Below are positions 1-6,793 of a stretch of DNA of 12,449 nucleotides, piece after piece. The notes below the pieces were generated by a model, which saw only the letters and a program-made list of their open reading frames with translations, was not told the DNA's origin and ran no database searches. The stretch is from Candidatus Poribacteria bacterium (GTDB lineage Bacteria; Poribacteria; WGA-4E; GCA-2687025): positions 12,405-24,853 of the forward strand of contig NYZG01000013.1 in the NCBI GenBank assembly GCA_002687025.1. The letters run 5' to 3'. How positions within the stretch are numbered: the stretch's first letter is position 1; each line of letters opens with the position of its first letter. The translations under genes and the position numbers were made by a program.

Positions 1-102
1 CTGAACAACTCGGAGCTGCTAACCGATGTCGTCGGAGGAGTCACCTTCAAGGACGGCGTCAGGACCACCGAGGATGTCGCGCCGACCAAGGAAGCCGCCT
101 GA
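1..102 (+). CDS. C-terminal end of an unidentified protein (partial)
   Basis: Frame 1 is open from the left edge and ends at TGA 100-102, giving 33 residues that begin LNNSELLTDVVGGV and end DVAPTKEAA. The composition is balanced (acidic, hydrophobic and Thr residues) and codons favour G/C at third positions, as in real genes of this window. No domain can be recognised from so short a tail. It is convergent with the nitroreductase frame on the minus strand, which stays open across it. I see this as a real gene end, not a shadow, because the opposite strand here encodes a Ser/Thr/Pro-rich run unlike a nitroreductase. The function is unknown. Confidence 0.55.
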   Translation: MNNSELLTDVVGGVTFKDGVRTTEDVAPTKEAA

Positions 103-569
103 ACTCCATACACAACTCTTGACCATATCTCCTGTGGGACGCCGAATTCCACGCGCGCCTTCGAGGCGTCGAACCCACCGATCTGATGCGTGTAGAGGTC
201 CATCGAGGTGGCTTGCAGTACCAGGTTCGCCACCGCGAGCGCGGTGTCGTGGACGGCGTATCTGTTCTCCGAGCCGTCGGCCCGGCGCGCCTCGGCGACC
301 GAGAGCAACAGCGCCGACGCAGCGCCCGCCCAGGACTGATTGCCCGGCATCAGACAGCCGAAGAAGCGCGCGAATCCTCCCTCGTCTTCCCGCAGAGCGA
401 CGAGGAACGACCACGGCTGCTCGTTGCGTGACGACGGCGCCCATCGGGCTGCCTCGAACAGGCTGCGCATCTGTTCCACCGTGACGGGCGCCTTCGTGAA
501 GGCGCGCGGGCTCCAGCGTCGCTTTGTCAACGCGTGCACGGGATGGTCGGTCGGGGCGGGATTGGGCAT
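1..569 (-). CDS. Nitroreductase-family protein, C-terminus apparently disrupted, open at left edge
   Basis: The start is ATG 569-567 with a GGAGAAG-like ribosome site about 10 nt upstream and 27 bp after the preceding gene. Residues 1-147 are typical of the FMN-dependent nitroreductase family: KRRWSPRAF at 16-24 (FMN-phosphate contact region), APSSRNEQPW at 44-53, and YTHQIGGFD at 126-134. Such enzymes use NAD(P)H to reduce nitro groups, quinones or related substrates. Family members usually run about 190-200 residues and end with a conserved hydrophobic strand and a basic tail. Here, after VPQE at 144-147, the frame continues as a Ser/Thr/Val/Pro-rich run antisense to the convergent gene end at 1-102, without a stop before the edge. 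The last 45 or so family residues therefore seem lost. It is last in the seven-gene minus series. Activity is uncertain. Confidence 0.75.
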   Translation of the reverse strand, partial: MPNPAPTDHPVHALTKRRWSPRAFTKAPVTVEQMRSLFEAARWAPSSRNEQPWSFLVALREDEGGFARFFGCLMPGNQSWAGAASALLLSVAEARRADGSENRYAVHDTALAVANLVLQATSMDLYTHQIGGFDASKARVEFGVPQEIWSRVVYGVQAASLVGATSSVVLTPSLKVTPPTTSVSSSELF

Positions 570-596
570 GTCCGGCCTTCTCCGTCCGCGCGATGG

Positions 597-1376
597 CTAG
601 GCGTCGATCGTGTCCAGAATGGTCTGCAGGTACGGTCGCGCCTCGCGCACGTAGCGAGGTGAATTCGCCTCGTCTTCTGCCTCTACTTCAACGACGAGGA
701 AGCCGTCGTAGCCGGTCGAGGAGACGCGCCGCAACAGGTCGGCGTTGTCGATCTCGCCTTCGCCGAACGGCACGGAGCGCGTCCCGATCTGGTCCTTCGT
801 GTGCACCAGACTGAGCCGCCCCCCGTGCGCGTCGATGATCGGCGGGATGGGCTCGCCGGCGGAGTGGAAGTGCCCGATGTCGAGCAGCAGGCCGAGCTTC
901 GGATGGCGGGCCTGCCCGAGGACGCGGCTGATGTCGCCAGGGCCCTGGACGCGGCTGCCGTGATGGTTGCCGACGGCGAGAACAACCGGCAGATCCTCGC
1001 AGAAACGCGCCAGGTCGGTCGCTCCGCGGATCAACGCGCGCATGTCCTCTTCGGTGCGCGCCCCGCCCTTGAAGTTCACCTGACGGCAGCCCAGCTCGGC
1101 CGCCCACTCGACGTTCCGCCTCTGTCTGTCCGCGCGCGCTGCGTAGTCAGCTTCGGTCTCGGCCGGGAAGTTCTCGACGTTCAGCGACGACAGTCGTAGG
1201 CCGTGATCGCCGATCCGACGCTTGACGTCCGCTCTGTCGACCTCGTGAGCGTCCAGCTTCGCGCCCGTCCACGTCGTGAACGTCTCGAAGTACGCGTATC
1301 CCGCGTCGGCGAACAGTGTGAGGACTTCGTCCAGGTTCAGCTTGGGGACGCAGCAGGAGCTGCAACTCAGTTCCAT
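597..1376 (-). CDS. Sugar phosphate isomerase/epimerase-like TIM barrel protein
   Basis: This is a 259-residue protein of the xylose isomerase-like TIM barrel family (AP endonuclease 2 fold; inosose dehydratase or hydroxypyruvate isomerase type), acting in the cytosol on sugars or polyols. I chose the ATG at 1376-1374 (MELSCSSCCVPKL) over an upstream ATG at 1460, because the family begins near this strand and the longer version overlaps the previous gene. Visible landmarks are VNFKGGART near 100-108, LLLDIGHFH at 163-171 (D166 and H169 as metal ligands), VHTKD at 191-195, FGEGEID near 204-210, and FLVVEVE at 226-232. Strand 5 reads VGNHHG at 135-140, where the family normally has Glu before Asn-His, so one metal ligand seems replaced by G136. 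It starts 19 bp after the cyclase gene and lies 27 bp before the nitroreductase gene. Confidence 0.85.
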   Translation of the reverse strand: MELSCSSCCVPKLNLDEVLTLFADAGYAYFETFTTWTGAKLDAHEVDRADVKRRIGDHGLRLSSLNVENFPAETEADYAARADRQRRNVEWAAELGCRQVNFKGGARTEEDMRALIRGATDLARFCEDLPVVLAVGNHHGSRVQGPGDISRVLGQARHPKLGLLLDIGHFHSAGEPIPPIIDAHGGRLSLVHTKDQIGTRSVPFGEGEIDNADLLRRVSSTGYDGFLVVEVEAEDEANSPRYVREARPYLQTILDTIDA

Positions 1377-1395
1377 GTGCGTAGGTCTCCGATGG

Positions 1396-2340
1396 TCACT
1401 CGTCGTCCGACGTCGCCGGCCCGTCCGCATCGGCCAAGCCGAGTACCTCGTGCAGAACATGCTCGCCGGGCCTGCCGCGCAGCTCCGTCACGACGACGCG
1501 ACCGAGCTCCGCGCGACCGTCGAGTTGCTCCCGCGCGGCGTCGGAGATGAGGAAGTCCGTGCCGACCTCCTTGTTGGTCGTCTCCACGCGACTGGCGTAG
1601 TTCACCGCATCGCCGAATGCCGCGAGCTTGCGTATATCGCCGATGCCGATCGTCCCGACGACCGCCTCGCCGTAGTGCACGCCGACGCGTATGCGAAACG
1701 TGCGCCCGTACATGGGGTCGAGGTACGCGTTGAGGCGTTCCACCGCGCCGAACATCGCGATGCCCGCGGCGACGGCATCCGACGCTGCCGTGGACTCATC
1801 GTCGACGCCAAAGAACGCGAGCAGGCCGTCGCCCACGTAGTCGCTGACGTACCCGCCGCTTTCCTCGACGACGGCGTGCATCAGGTAGAAGTACCGGTTG
1901 AGCGCGTGGACCACGTCGTACGGCGGCAGGCTTTCGACAAATGACGTGTAGCCGCTGATGTCGGCGAACAGGATCGCGATCCGTTTCTCCTCCCCCACGT
2001 GGTCGGGGAGGACGTCCTTACCGAGTTGCGACGTGACGGCGATATCCACGTCGTCCAGCACGGGCCGGCGCACCGTGACGTCGCCCACGACGCGCGTCTG
2101 GCACGCGAGGCGGATGTTGTCGGCGAAGCGCAGCCGTGTGGCCAGCACGCTCTCGGCCTCGGTGCGCTCCGAGCAGTGTTCGGCTCCCGCCGCCACGACG
2201 ACACGACACGTGCTGCATCGCGCCTTCGCGGCGCAGGCGTACGCGTGCGGAATTCCGGCGGCCAGGGACGTTTCGAGGATGGACTCGTCGGGTCCCGTCT
2301 CTACCCGACGGTCGTCCGGGAGGTAGGTGATGTGCGGCAT
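1396..2340 (-). CDS. [2Fe-2S] ferredoxin-class III adenylate/guanylate cyclase fusion
   Basis: This 314-residue protein has two domains. Residues 1-95 form a ferredoxin domain with cluster cysteines C36, C42, C45 and C80 (CX5CX2CX34C, nearer the adrenodoxin/ISC pattern than plant type). Residues 118-300 form a class III nucleotide cyclase domain: metal Asp D127 in FADISG, metal Asp D171 in GYVSDYVGDG, and transition-state residues N247 and R251 in GDAVNYASRVE. The usual purine-selecting Lys (KxxGD) is D167, and the usual Asp/Thr before xxG is A240. There are no membrane segments. Family knowledge predicts cyclic nucleotide output gated by cluster redox state; the substrate is uncertain. The start ATG 2340-2338 has GAGGG 10 nt upstream; an upstream ATG at 2517 would overlap the sialidase gene. 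It lies 59 bp after that gene and 19 bp before the isomerase gene. Confidence 0.9.
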   Translation of the reverse strand: MPHITYLPDDRRVETGPDESILETSLAAGIPHAYACAAKARCSTCRVVVAAGAEHCSERTEAESVLATRLRFADNIRLACQTRVVGDVTVRRPVLDDVDIAVTSQLGKDVLPDHVGEEKRIAILFADISGYTSFVESLPPYDVVHALNRYFYLMHAVVEESGGYVSDYVGDGLLAFFGVDDESTAASDAVAAGIAMFGAVERLNAYLDPMYGRTFRIRVGVHYGEAVVGTIGIGDIRKLAAFGDAVNYASRVETTNKEVGTDFLISDAAREQLDGRAELGRVVVTELRGRPGEHVLHEVLGLADADGPATSDDE

Positions 2341-2399
2341 GCGTCCCTGTCCCTCGATCCGTGGCGCGGGCATCCGCGTCCAGTGTACCACTTCCGGGC

Positions 2400-3461
2400 T
2401 CAGTCGACGCGGGGACGGATCCGGCCGTGGATCGCCCAGAGGCCGGCGACGCCCTCTGCCGTGGTCGTGGAGACGGCGGTGATGGTGTCGTCGTCGTGGA
2501 CGAACAGCGAGTTCCAACGCGATGCGCCGTCGAATGGCCGCGTCGGACCCGCGAAGTCCCGTGCCCGCTCGTCGCCGACGTAGACGGCCATGCGCGGCTC
2601 GCCTGGGCTTCCCTCGTCGCTCTGCACCGACAGGATCGTCGTCCCGTCCGACAGCTGACGGAGGTACGGGGCGCCCGCGTATGTGGTCGCGGGGAGCGGA
2701 GCGCGAAGGGCCTGCCGCCGATTCGCGCTCTCGCCACCGACCGGCTCACCCGACCAGCCGGCGTCGCCCGGCGAGAAGACGATGGCGGGCTTCAGAATCC
2801 CGTCGAAGCCGTCGTCCTCGACGGCCACGGCCGTGCCGGAACCGTCGCGCAGCAGCAGCGGCACGGGCATCCCGTCACGATGGCCGCGGCGAAAGCTCAC
2901 GGCCCGCGGCGGCGTCCACGTCTTGCCGCCGTCGAGTGATCGGCACAGCGCGATCTCCTGCTCGCGCGTATCAGGATAGGGATGCTCGTTCGCGAAGAAG
3001 AGCTGTATCTCGCCGGATGGGAGCGCGAGCATTGCGGGCTCCCAGCAGCCGTTCTCCCACCGTGTCCCAGCGCGGTACACGTGGCGTGGCGCGGTCCACG
3101 TCTGTCCTTCGTCCGAGCTGGAGGCGATCGCGATGGCAAAGGGATGGACGCCGTCTCTCGGACGCTCGTTGTAGGCGCACAGCAGGAGGCCGCCTGGCGC
3201 GGCCAGTATCTCGGGGTTGGCGGCAGGGCCGTGCTCGTACGCGCCGACCTGCGCGCCGAGGACCCACCCGTCCGGCCCGAGACGCGACAGCCATATGTCG
3301 CCTCGCCACTCGTGGACGCACACGAGATTGCCGGAAGCCGTCTGCGCGATGCGCCCGTAGACGCCGCCCTCGCGGATCAGCGTAAGCGAGGCAGCCTGCC
3401 AGTCGATCGAGAGCTGCGCCGTGGCCATTGCCCAGACGACGTGTGCGAGCGCGATCGTCAT
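2400..3461 (-). CDS. Asp-box (BNR) sialidase-like glycoside hydrolase
   Basis: This 353-residue protein has a six-bladed beta-propeller signature. Two clear Asp boxes of the form SxDxGxTW occur at 115-122 (SSDEGQTW) and 175-182 (SLDGGKTW), exactly 60 residues apart. The N-terminal propeller strand REGGVYGRI is at 30-38, and strands follow with LAAPGGLLLCAYNE and LALPSGEIQLFFANE. Family members are exo-sialidases or related hydrolases and lectins on sialic acid or other acidic glycans; catalytic Arg and Tyr residues cannot be assigned by eye. The first residues (MTIALAHVVWAMATAQ) are hydrophobic but lack a basic n-region, so secretion is doubtful. The start is uncertain between 3461 and an internal ATG at 3428; neither has a strong ribosome site. 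It lies between the PhyH gene (43 bp) and the ferredoxin-cyclase gene (59 bp). Confidence 0.8.
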   Translation of the reverse strand: MTIALAHVVWAMATAQLSIDWQAASLTLIREGGVYGRIAQTASGNLVCVHEWRGDIWLSRLGPDGWVLGAQVGAYEHGPAANPEILAAPGGLLLCAYNERPRDGVHPFAIAIASSSDEGQTWTAPRHVYRAGTRWENGCWEPAMLALPSGEIQLFFANEHPYPDTREQEIALCRSLDGGKTWTPPRAVSFRRGHRDGMPVPLLLRDGSGTAVAVEDDGFDGILKPAIVFSPGDAGWSGEPVGGESANRRQALRAPLPATTYAGAPYLRQLSDGTTILSVQSDEGSPGEPRMAVYVGDERARDFAGPTRPFDGASRWNSLFVHDDDTITAVSTTTAEGVAGLWAIHGRIRPRVD

Positions 3462-3504
3462 GCGTTAGCCGGACCCCGCGCGTGTGGAGCATGGCCGCAC
3501 TCGA

Positions 3505-4305
3505 TCAGTCATATGCCCCCGACCGGTGGTCGCCCAGCAGCCGCCGTTGGCGTGGCGACGCCTCGGCCAGGATCGTCTCGTCGAACTGAAACCGGTTCAG
3601 GTACGGCGGGTACTTCTGCGTGATCATGCGGTGCGCGTAGTGCACCTGCAGCAGATGGCGCGTGTCGTCGCTCACGTTCGCCGTGCCCCGATGCCACACC
3701 TCGCTGCGGAACGACACGGCGTCCCCCGCCTTGCATAGGATGCTCTGCTCCGATTGCCCGAGCCACTGAGTATCCCCGTTCGGCGAGCGGCCCGAGCGAT
3801 GGCTTCCCGGCACGAACGTCGTCGGCCCGAGTTCTTCCGTCATGTCATCCAGATAGAAGTGCGCCGTCGTGATGAACGCGGGGACCTTCACGCGTGGATC
3901 AGAAGCCACATCCTCGGGCAGAGGCACCGGCAGCCAGTCGGCGTGCAGCGTCTGATCCGGCCGGCCCGGCCCGGTGAGCCACGACGTCATGCCGATCACG
4001 TGGCAGTCCGCGCCGTGCACCGCCTCGGCCAGCTCGATCACTCCGGGGCGGTCAAGATAGTCGAGGAAGAACCGGTCGCGGTTGAAGGCGTTGTTGATGT
4101 GCGCCTGGAAGAACCCCCGGTCCTCGGCGGTGTGGTAGCCGTCGAAGCTCTCCGGGATCGGTTCGAGTCGGCGCATGGCGTCCCGCAGCGCGGAGACTTC
4201 GTCCGCGCTCAGGGCAGCGGGGAAGTACGCGAAGCCGTCCTCCTCAATGGCGCGGACGCGCCCCTCCAGGGTGTCGTACGCCTTCAGTTCCAGCGGCTCT
4301 CGCAT
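3505..4305 (-). CDS. Phytanoyl-CoA dioxygenase (PhyH) family Fe(II)/2-oxoglutarate oxygenase
   Basis: This 266-residue cytosolic oxygenase has the full facial triad: H121 and D123 in LHADWLP, and the distal H205 in VWHRGTAN. R216, eleven residues later, is placed to bind 2-oxoglutarate. The N-terminal EEDGFAYFPAALSADEV (21-37) and FVPGSHRSGR (164-173) are hallmark PhyH motifs. Family members hydroxylate diverse substrates including CoA thioesters, ectoine-like compounds and sugars. The family is often expanded in marine uncultured lineages, so the name gives little substrate information. The start ATG 4305-4303 has a strong GGAGGGGG site 9 nt upstream. It is flanked by 48 bp to the beta-helix gene and 43 bp to the sialidase-like gene, which suggests it modifies a product of the same degradation route; that is inference. 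Confidence 0.9.
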   Translation of the reverse strand: MREPLELKAYDTLEGRVRAIEEDGFAYFPAALSADEVSALRDAMRRLEPIPESFDGYHTAEDRGFFQAHINNAFNRDRFFLDYLDRPGVIELAEAVHGADCHVIGMTSWLTGPGRPDQTLHADWLPVPLPEDVASDPRVKVPAFITTAHFYLDDMTEELGPTTFVPGSHRSGRSPNGDTQWLGQSEQSILCKAGDAVSFRSEVWHRGTANVSDDTRHLLQVHYAHRMITQKYPPYLNRFQFDETILAEASPRQRRLLGDHRSGAYD

Positions 4306-4353
4306 CGTCGTTTTCCCCCTCCGTGTGTCATGTGCGCCGCAGCATCGGGGCGG

Positions 4354-5790
4354 CTATAGCAGATGTCGGAACGACGTCTCGCGCGGGCCGTACGGGAATC
4401 TGGACGCGGCCTCCTCGGCGAACGCTCTGCCCCGCGCTCCGTCGGCAGGCGTCGACACGAGCCCGCGCGGCAGGTTGACGACATCCTCGAACACCGCGCC
4501 GCCCTCGAACCGCGCCGCCGTCGCGACTTCCGGGCCCATGTCCGCCCTCCCCGCTCCGCAGAACCGGTTGCCGCGGTACACCACCTCGACGGGGCTGCCC
4601 TCCCAGTCGTGGTGGGCCAGCACGCGCTTGGTGTCCAGCCCCGCGACGAGCCGGTTGTCCTCGACGAGCATCTCACTCCCGGGCCCGATCACCGTGCACG
4701 ACCCCCATCCGCCCTTGTCCGTGGCGTAGCTGGGTCGGCTCGGGTCGGCGCCGTTGTCGTTGTAGCTCACGTTCCCGCGCGCGACGCAGCCCCTCCCGGT
4801 CCCCCAGCGGCCGAACAGCATGAAGCCCGGGCCCTCGTTGTCGTGGCTGTAGTTCTCGACGATCTCGCAGTCGCGACAGTCGTTGTCGATGCTGAACGGG
4901 CCGCCGTCATTGCCCATCGGGGCCCGGCAGTCGACGCCCTCGTTCCGACGGATCACGGATCGCCGGGAGTCGTAATACCACAGCCCGTTAGACGTGGAGA
5001 CCAGGCCGGTCCTCGACACGCGGTTGTGCTGGATGACCGCGCCGTCCACCTCCTTGATGATGGCGCCGTCCTTGCCGATGCCGTCGATGATGTTGTCCTC
5101 GATGACGACTCCTACGGAGGGATAGGTGTCGCGTCCTTCCTCGGCGGCGCGATGAAAGCGGTAGGCGCTGTCCATGCTGATGCCGCAACTCGCGAGGTCG
5201 TGCACATGGGATCGTCGCACCGTGAAGCCGTCCCACCACGTGGGCTCCGAACCCGCCTTGATGCAGGCGTGGATGCCGCCCATGTACTTGTACACGTGGC
5301 CGATGGACCCGTAATGCTCGGAAATGGCGAGCTCGTTGCCAGCCGCGAAGACATCGTGGACGTCCACATCCTGGATGGTGATGCCGCTCAGCCTGCCCGC
5401 GTCGCGCCCTTCGAGGTAGACACCGTAGTTCCCGGCGGCGTTGGTGATCTCCAGACCCTCGACGACGATGTGGGAGGGGTTCTCGAGCCACACGGCCGCG
5501 AATGCCCCGGCTCCGTCCAACACGGGCCGCGGGCCGTCGCCGAAGCGGCCGATGGTGATCGGCGCGTCCGTCTCACCGCGGAGAGCTGAGAAGTGGATGC
5601 CACCGCGGAACACGTCACCCGCGCGGAACAGCAACGCGTCGCCGGGCCGCAACCTCAGCAGACCCAGAATGGCGAGGTGGCCCGAGTCGTGCATAGGCTC
5701 CGCGCCGTTGGAGAGATCGGCCTCCGACGCGGCGTAGACGTAGTAGCGCGTGGCGCCTTCGTGCTGGCTGCGCGCGACGTAGTAGGACAT
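4354..5790 (-). CDS. Right-handed parallel beta-helix repeat protein (pectate lyase-like fold)
   Basis: This 478-residue protein starts with a strand and loop region (YYVYAASEA at 16-24, LRPGDALLFRAGDVFRGG at 47-64, PITIGRFGDGPRPVLDG at 77-93) typical of the entry cap of carbohydrate-active beta-helix proteins. Coils of about 22 residues follow, of the type IVVEGLEITN, GITIQDVDVHD, VGVVIEDNIIDGIG, GAVIQHNRVSRTG, CEIVENYSHDN, GCVARGNVSYND and EMLVEDNRLV, spanning roughly 105-415. Such proteins are polysaccharide lyases, epimerases or glycoside hydrolases; a catalytic set cannot be assigned. No signal peptide is visible at the chosen start, although most relatives are exported. The ATG 5790-5788 has an AGGGAG element upstream at a rather long distance. 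It is the second gene in the minus series, 40 bp after the CBM9-like gene and 48 bp before the PhyH gene. Confidence 0.85.
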   Translation of the reverse strand: MSYYVARSQHEGATRYYVYAASEADLSNGAEPMHDSGHLAILGLLRLRPGDALLFRAGDVFRGGIHFSALRGETDAPITIGRFGDGPRPVLDGAGAFAAVWLENPSHIVVEGLEITNAAGNYGVYLEGRDAGRLSGITIQDVDVHDVFAAGNELAISEHYGSIGHVYKYMGGIHACIKAGSEPTWWDGFTVRRSHVHDLASCGISMDSAYRFHRAAEEGRDTYPSVGVVIEDNIIDGIGKDGAIIKEVDGAVIQHNRVSRTGLVSTSNGLWYYDSRRSVIRRNEGVDCRAPMGNDGGPFSIDNDCRDCEIVENYSHDNEGPGFMLFGRWGTGRGCVARGNVSYNDNGADPSRPSYATDKGGWGSCTVIGPGSEMLVEDNRLVAGLDTKRVLAHHDWEGSPVEVVYRGNRFCGAGRADMGPEVATAARFEGGAVFEDVVNLPRGLVSTPADGARGRAFAEEAASRFPYGPRETSFRHLL

Positions 5791-5812
5791 GTCTCTCGGC
5801 GTCGCTCCCTTT

Positions 5813-5829
5813 CGCGGCGCGGGGCCGCG
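5813..5829 (-). other. GC-rich intergenic hairpin directly after the CBM9-like gene
   Basis: CGCGGC at 5813-5818 and GCCGCG at 5824-5829 form a 6-bp all-GC stem around a 5-nt loop. On the minus-strand transcript it sits one base after the stop codon of the CBM9-like gene and before the beta-helix gene. There is no U-tract, so it is more likely an mRNA-stabilising or attenuating element than a full terminator. It could let the first gene be expressed above the rest. Confidence 0.4.
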
Positions 5830-5830
5830 G

Positions 5831-6595
5831 CTACCGTCGTAGGTCGCCCCATGTGGCCGCCAACTTCCCTGCGGCGCCGACGGCGAGCGTGTCCGACGAG
5901 AAGGCGAGCGTGCCCCACTGCGCCGTGTTCACTTCCTGGTCGCCCAGCCACAGGAGGTGGTTCCACACGCCGTCGTCGGCGTCCACGAAGCTGATGTTGA
6001 AGCCGATCTGCCCGCCCGCGACGAGTTCCGTGTCCGGCACGATCTCCATGGGTATGGCCGCCTCGATGATCCAGCCGTCGGCCGTCTCGATCGAGCCGCC
6101 GAGCACCTCGGGCAGCAGGGCCGCCTTCACGCCGCCCGCGTCGCGGTAGACCATCGGCACGCCGTTCACGTCCACGTTGACCTGGACGTTGTCGTCCTCG
6201 CCGGGGAAGGCTCCGTCGTTGTCGCGCCCATCGATCCAGAGCTCCAGGCAGTCGTTTTCCCAGTTGTTGGCCGGGCCGAAGCCGGACTCGATGGCGTCGT
6301 CCCTCGCGACGACCAACACGTACAGCATGTCGTCGTCATAGGCGACGTAAGTCGTCGTCGAGTAGTCGTCCTCGCCGTCGATGGCGCCGGCGTTCACGTT
6401 TCCGTTGGCGCCGTCCAGATGCAGATAAGCGTCGTCCGTGAACAGCGATAGCTGCCAATCGTCCGGTTCGCCGTCGATGGTAGGCGCGGTGTCCACCCGT
6501 GGCGCAATGAGCGTGTCCTGCGCGGCGGCGTGCCGGGCCATGAAGCAGGCTGCGACCGTACACCATAGCGCCGCTAGCGCGATACGAGATCTCAT
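5831..6595 (-). CDS. Secreted CBM9-like carbohydrate-binding protein
   Basis: This 254-residue protein has a signal peptide: basic MRSR, a hydrophobic stretch at 5-19, and likely cleavage after AAA at 23-25 before QD. The mature part matches the CBM9/DOMON-like pattern: PTIDGEPDDWQ at 38-48, a DDMLYVLVVARDD strand at 88-100, CLELWIDGRDND at 116-127, GWIIEAAIPMEI at 174-185 and IGFNISFVDADDG at 197-209. Family members bind sugars, often at chain ends, in the periplasm or outside the cell. The last 18 residues (LAVGAAGKLAATWGDLRR) closely resemble the end of the LamG-like protein at 10157-10981 and may be a sorting or anchoring tag. The start ATG 6595-6593 has GGAGGG 10 nt upstream. It is the first gene of the seven-gene minus series, reading from the divergent region 6596-6793. 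Confidence 0.85.
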   Translation of the reverse strand: MRSRIALAALWCTVAACFMARHAAAQDTLIAPRVDTAPTIDGEPDDWQLSLFTDDAYLHLDGANGNVNAGAIDGEDDYSTTTYVAYDDDMLYVLVVARDDAIESGFGPANNWENDCLELWIDGRDNDGAFPGEDDNVQVNVDVNGVPMVYRDAGGVKAALLPEVLGGSIETADGWIIEAAIPMEIVPDTELVAGGQIGFNISFVDADDGVWNHLLWLGDQEVNTAQWGTLAFSSDTLAVGAAGKLAATWGDLRR

Positions 6596-6648
6596 AGAAC
6601 CATCTCCCTCCGCGTTCCCGCCGGGGCGGGCGCCCCTCGTCGGTGTGG

Positions 6649-6654
6649 AGTATA
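6649..6654 (-). promoter_or_regulatory. Candidate -10 box (TATACT) of the minus-strand operon
   Basis: TATACT reads on the minus strand at 6654-6649, 54 bp before the ATG of the CBM9-like gene, in a very GC-rich region. No convincing -35 hexamer lies at the usual distance. Matching five of six bases of TATAAT is the only evidence. Confidence 0.35.
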
Positions 6655-6735
6655 GCTAAGCCGCGCCGGCCGGCGCACGCGCTTGCCCGACGGTCGACGC
6701 CTCGGCGGCCGTTCTCGCGGCGCCCGGCGCGGTCG

Positions 6736-6741
6736 TATACT
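6736..6741 (+). promoter_or_regulatory. Candidate -10 box (TATACT) of the plus-strand isomerase gene
   Basis: TATACT at 6736-6741 lies 52 bp before the ATG at 6794 and is the only AT-rich hexamer on this side of the divergent region. It is the same hexamer as on the opposite strand at 6649-6654. No good -35 box is seen, so an activator or another sigma factor may be needed. Confidence 0.4.
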
Positions 6742-6773
6742 GGGCCGAACACGCTCACGTGAGCCCTCGGCCC
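6742..6773. promoter_or_regulatory. Nested inverted repeat in the divergent promoter region
   Basis: An outer pair GGGCCGA (6742-6748) and TCGGCCC (6767-6773) encloses a perfect 12-bp palindrome, GCTCACGTGAGC (6753-6764). It abuts the candidate -10 box on its downstream side and ends 20 bp before the start codon. As DNA it could be a dimeric repressor operator overlapping the transcription start; as RNA it could fold in the 5' leader of the isomerase mRNA. Confidence 0.5.
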
Positions 6774-6793
6774 CATGCCCGGAGGAATCGACC

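Noticed and set aside
19..444. Minus-strand 141-residue ORF
   Set aside because: It is Arg/Gly-rich and lies in another frame of the nitroreductase gene, whose FMN motifs are clear in the adjacent frame.
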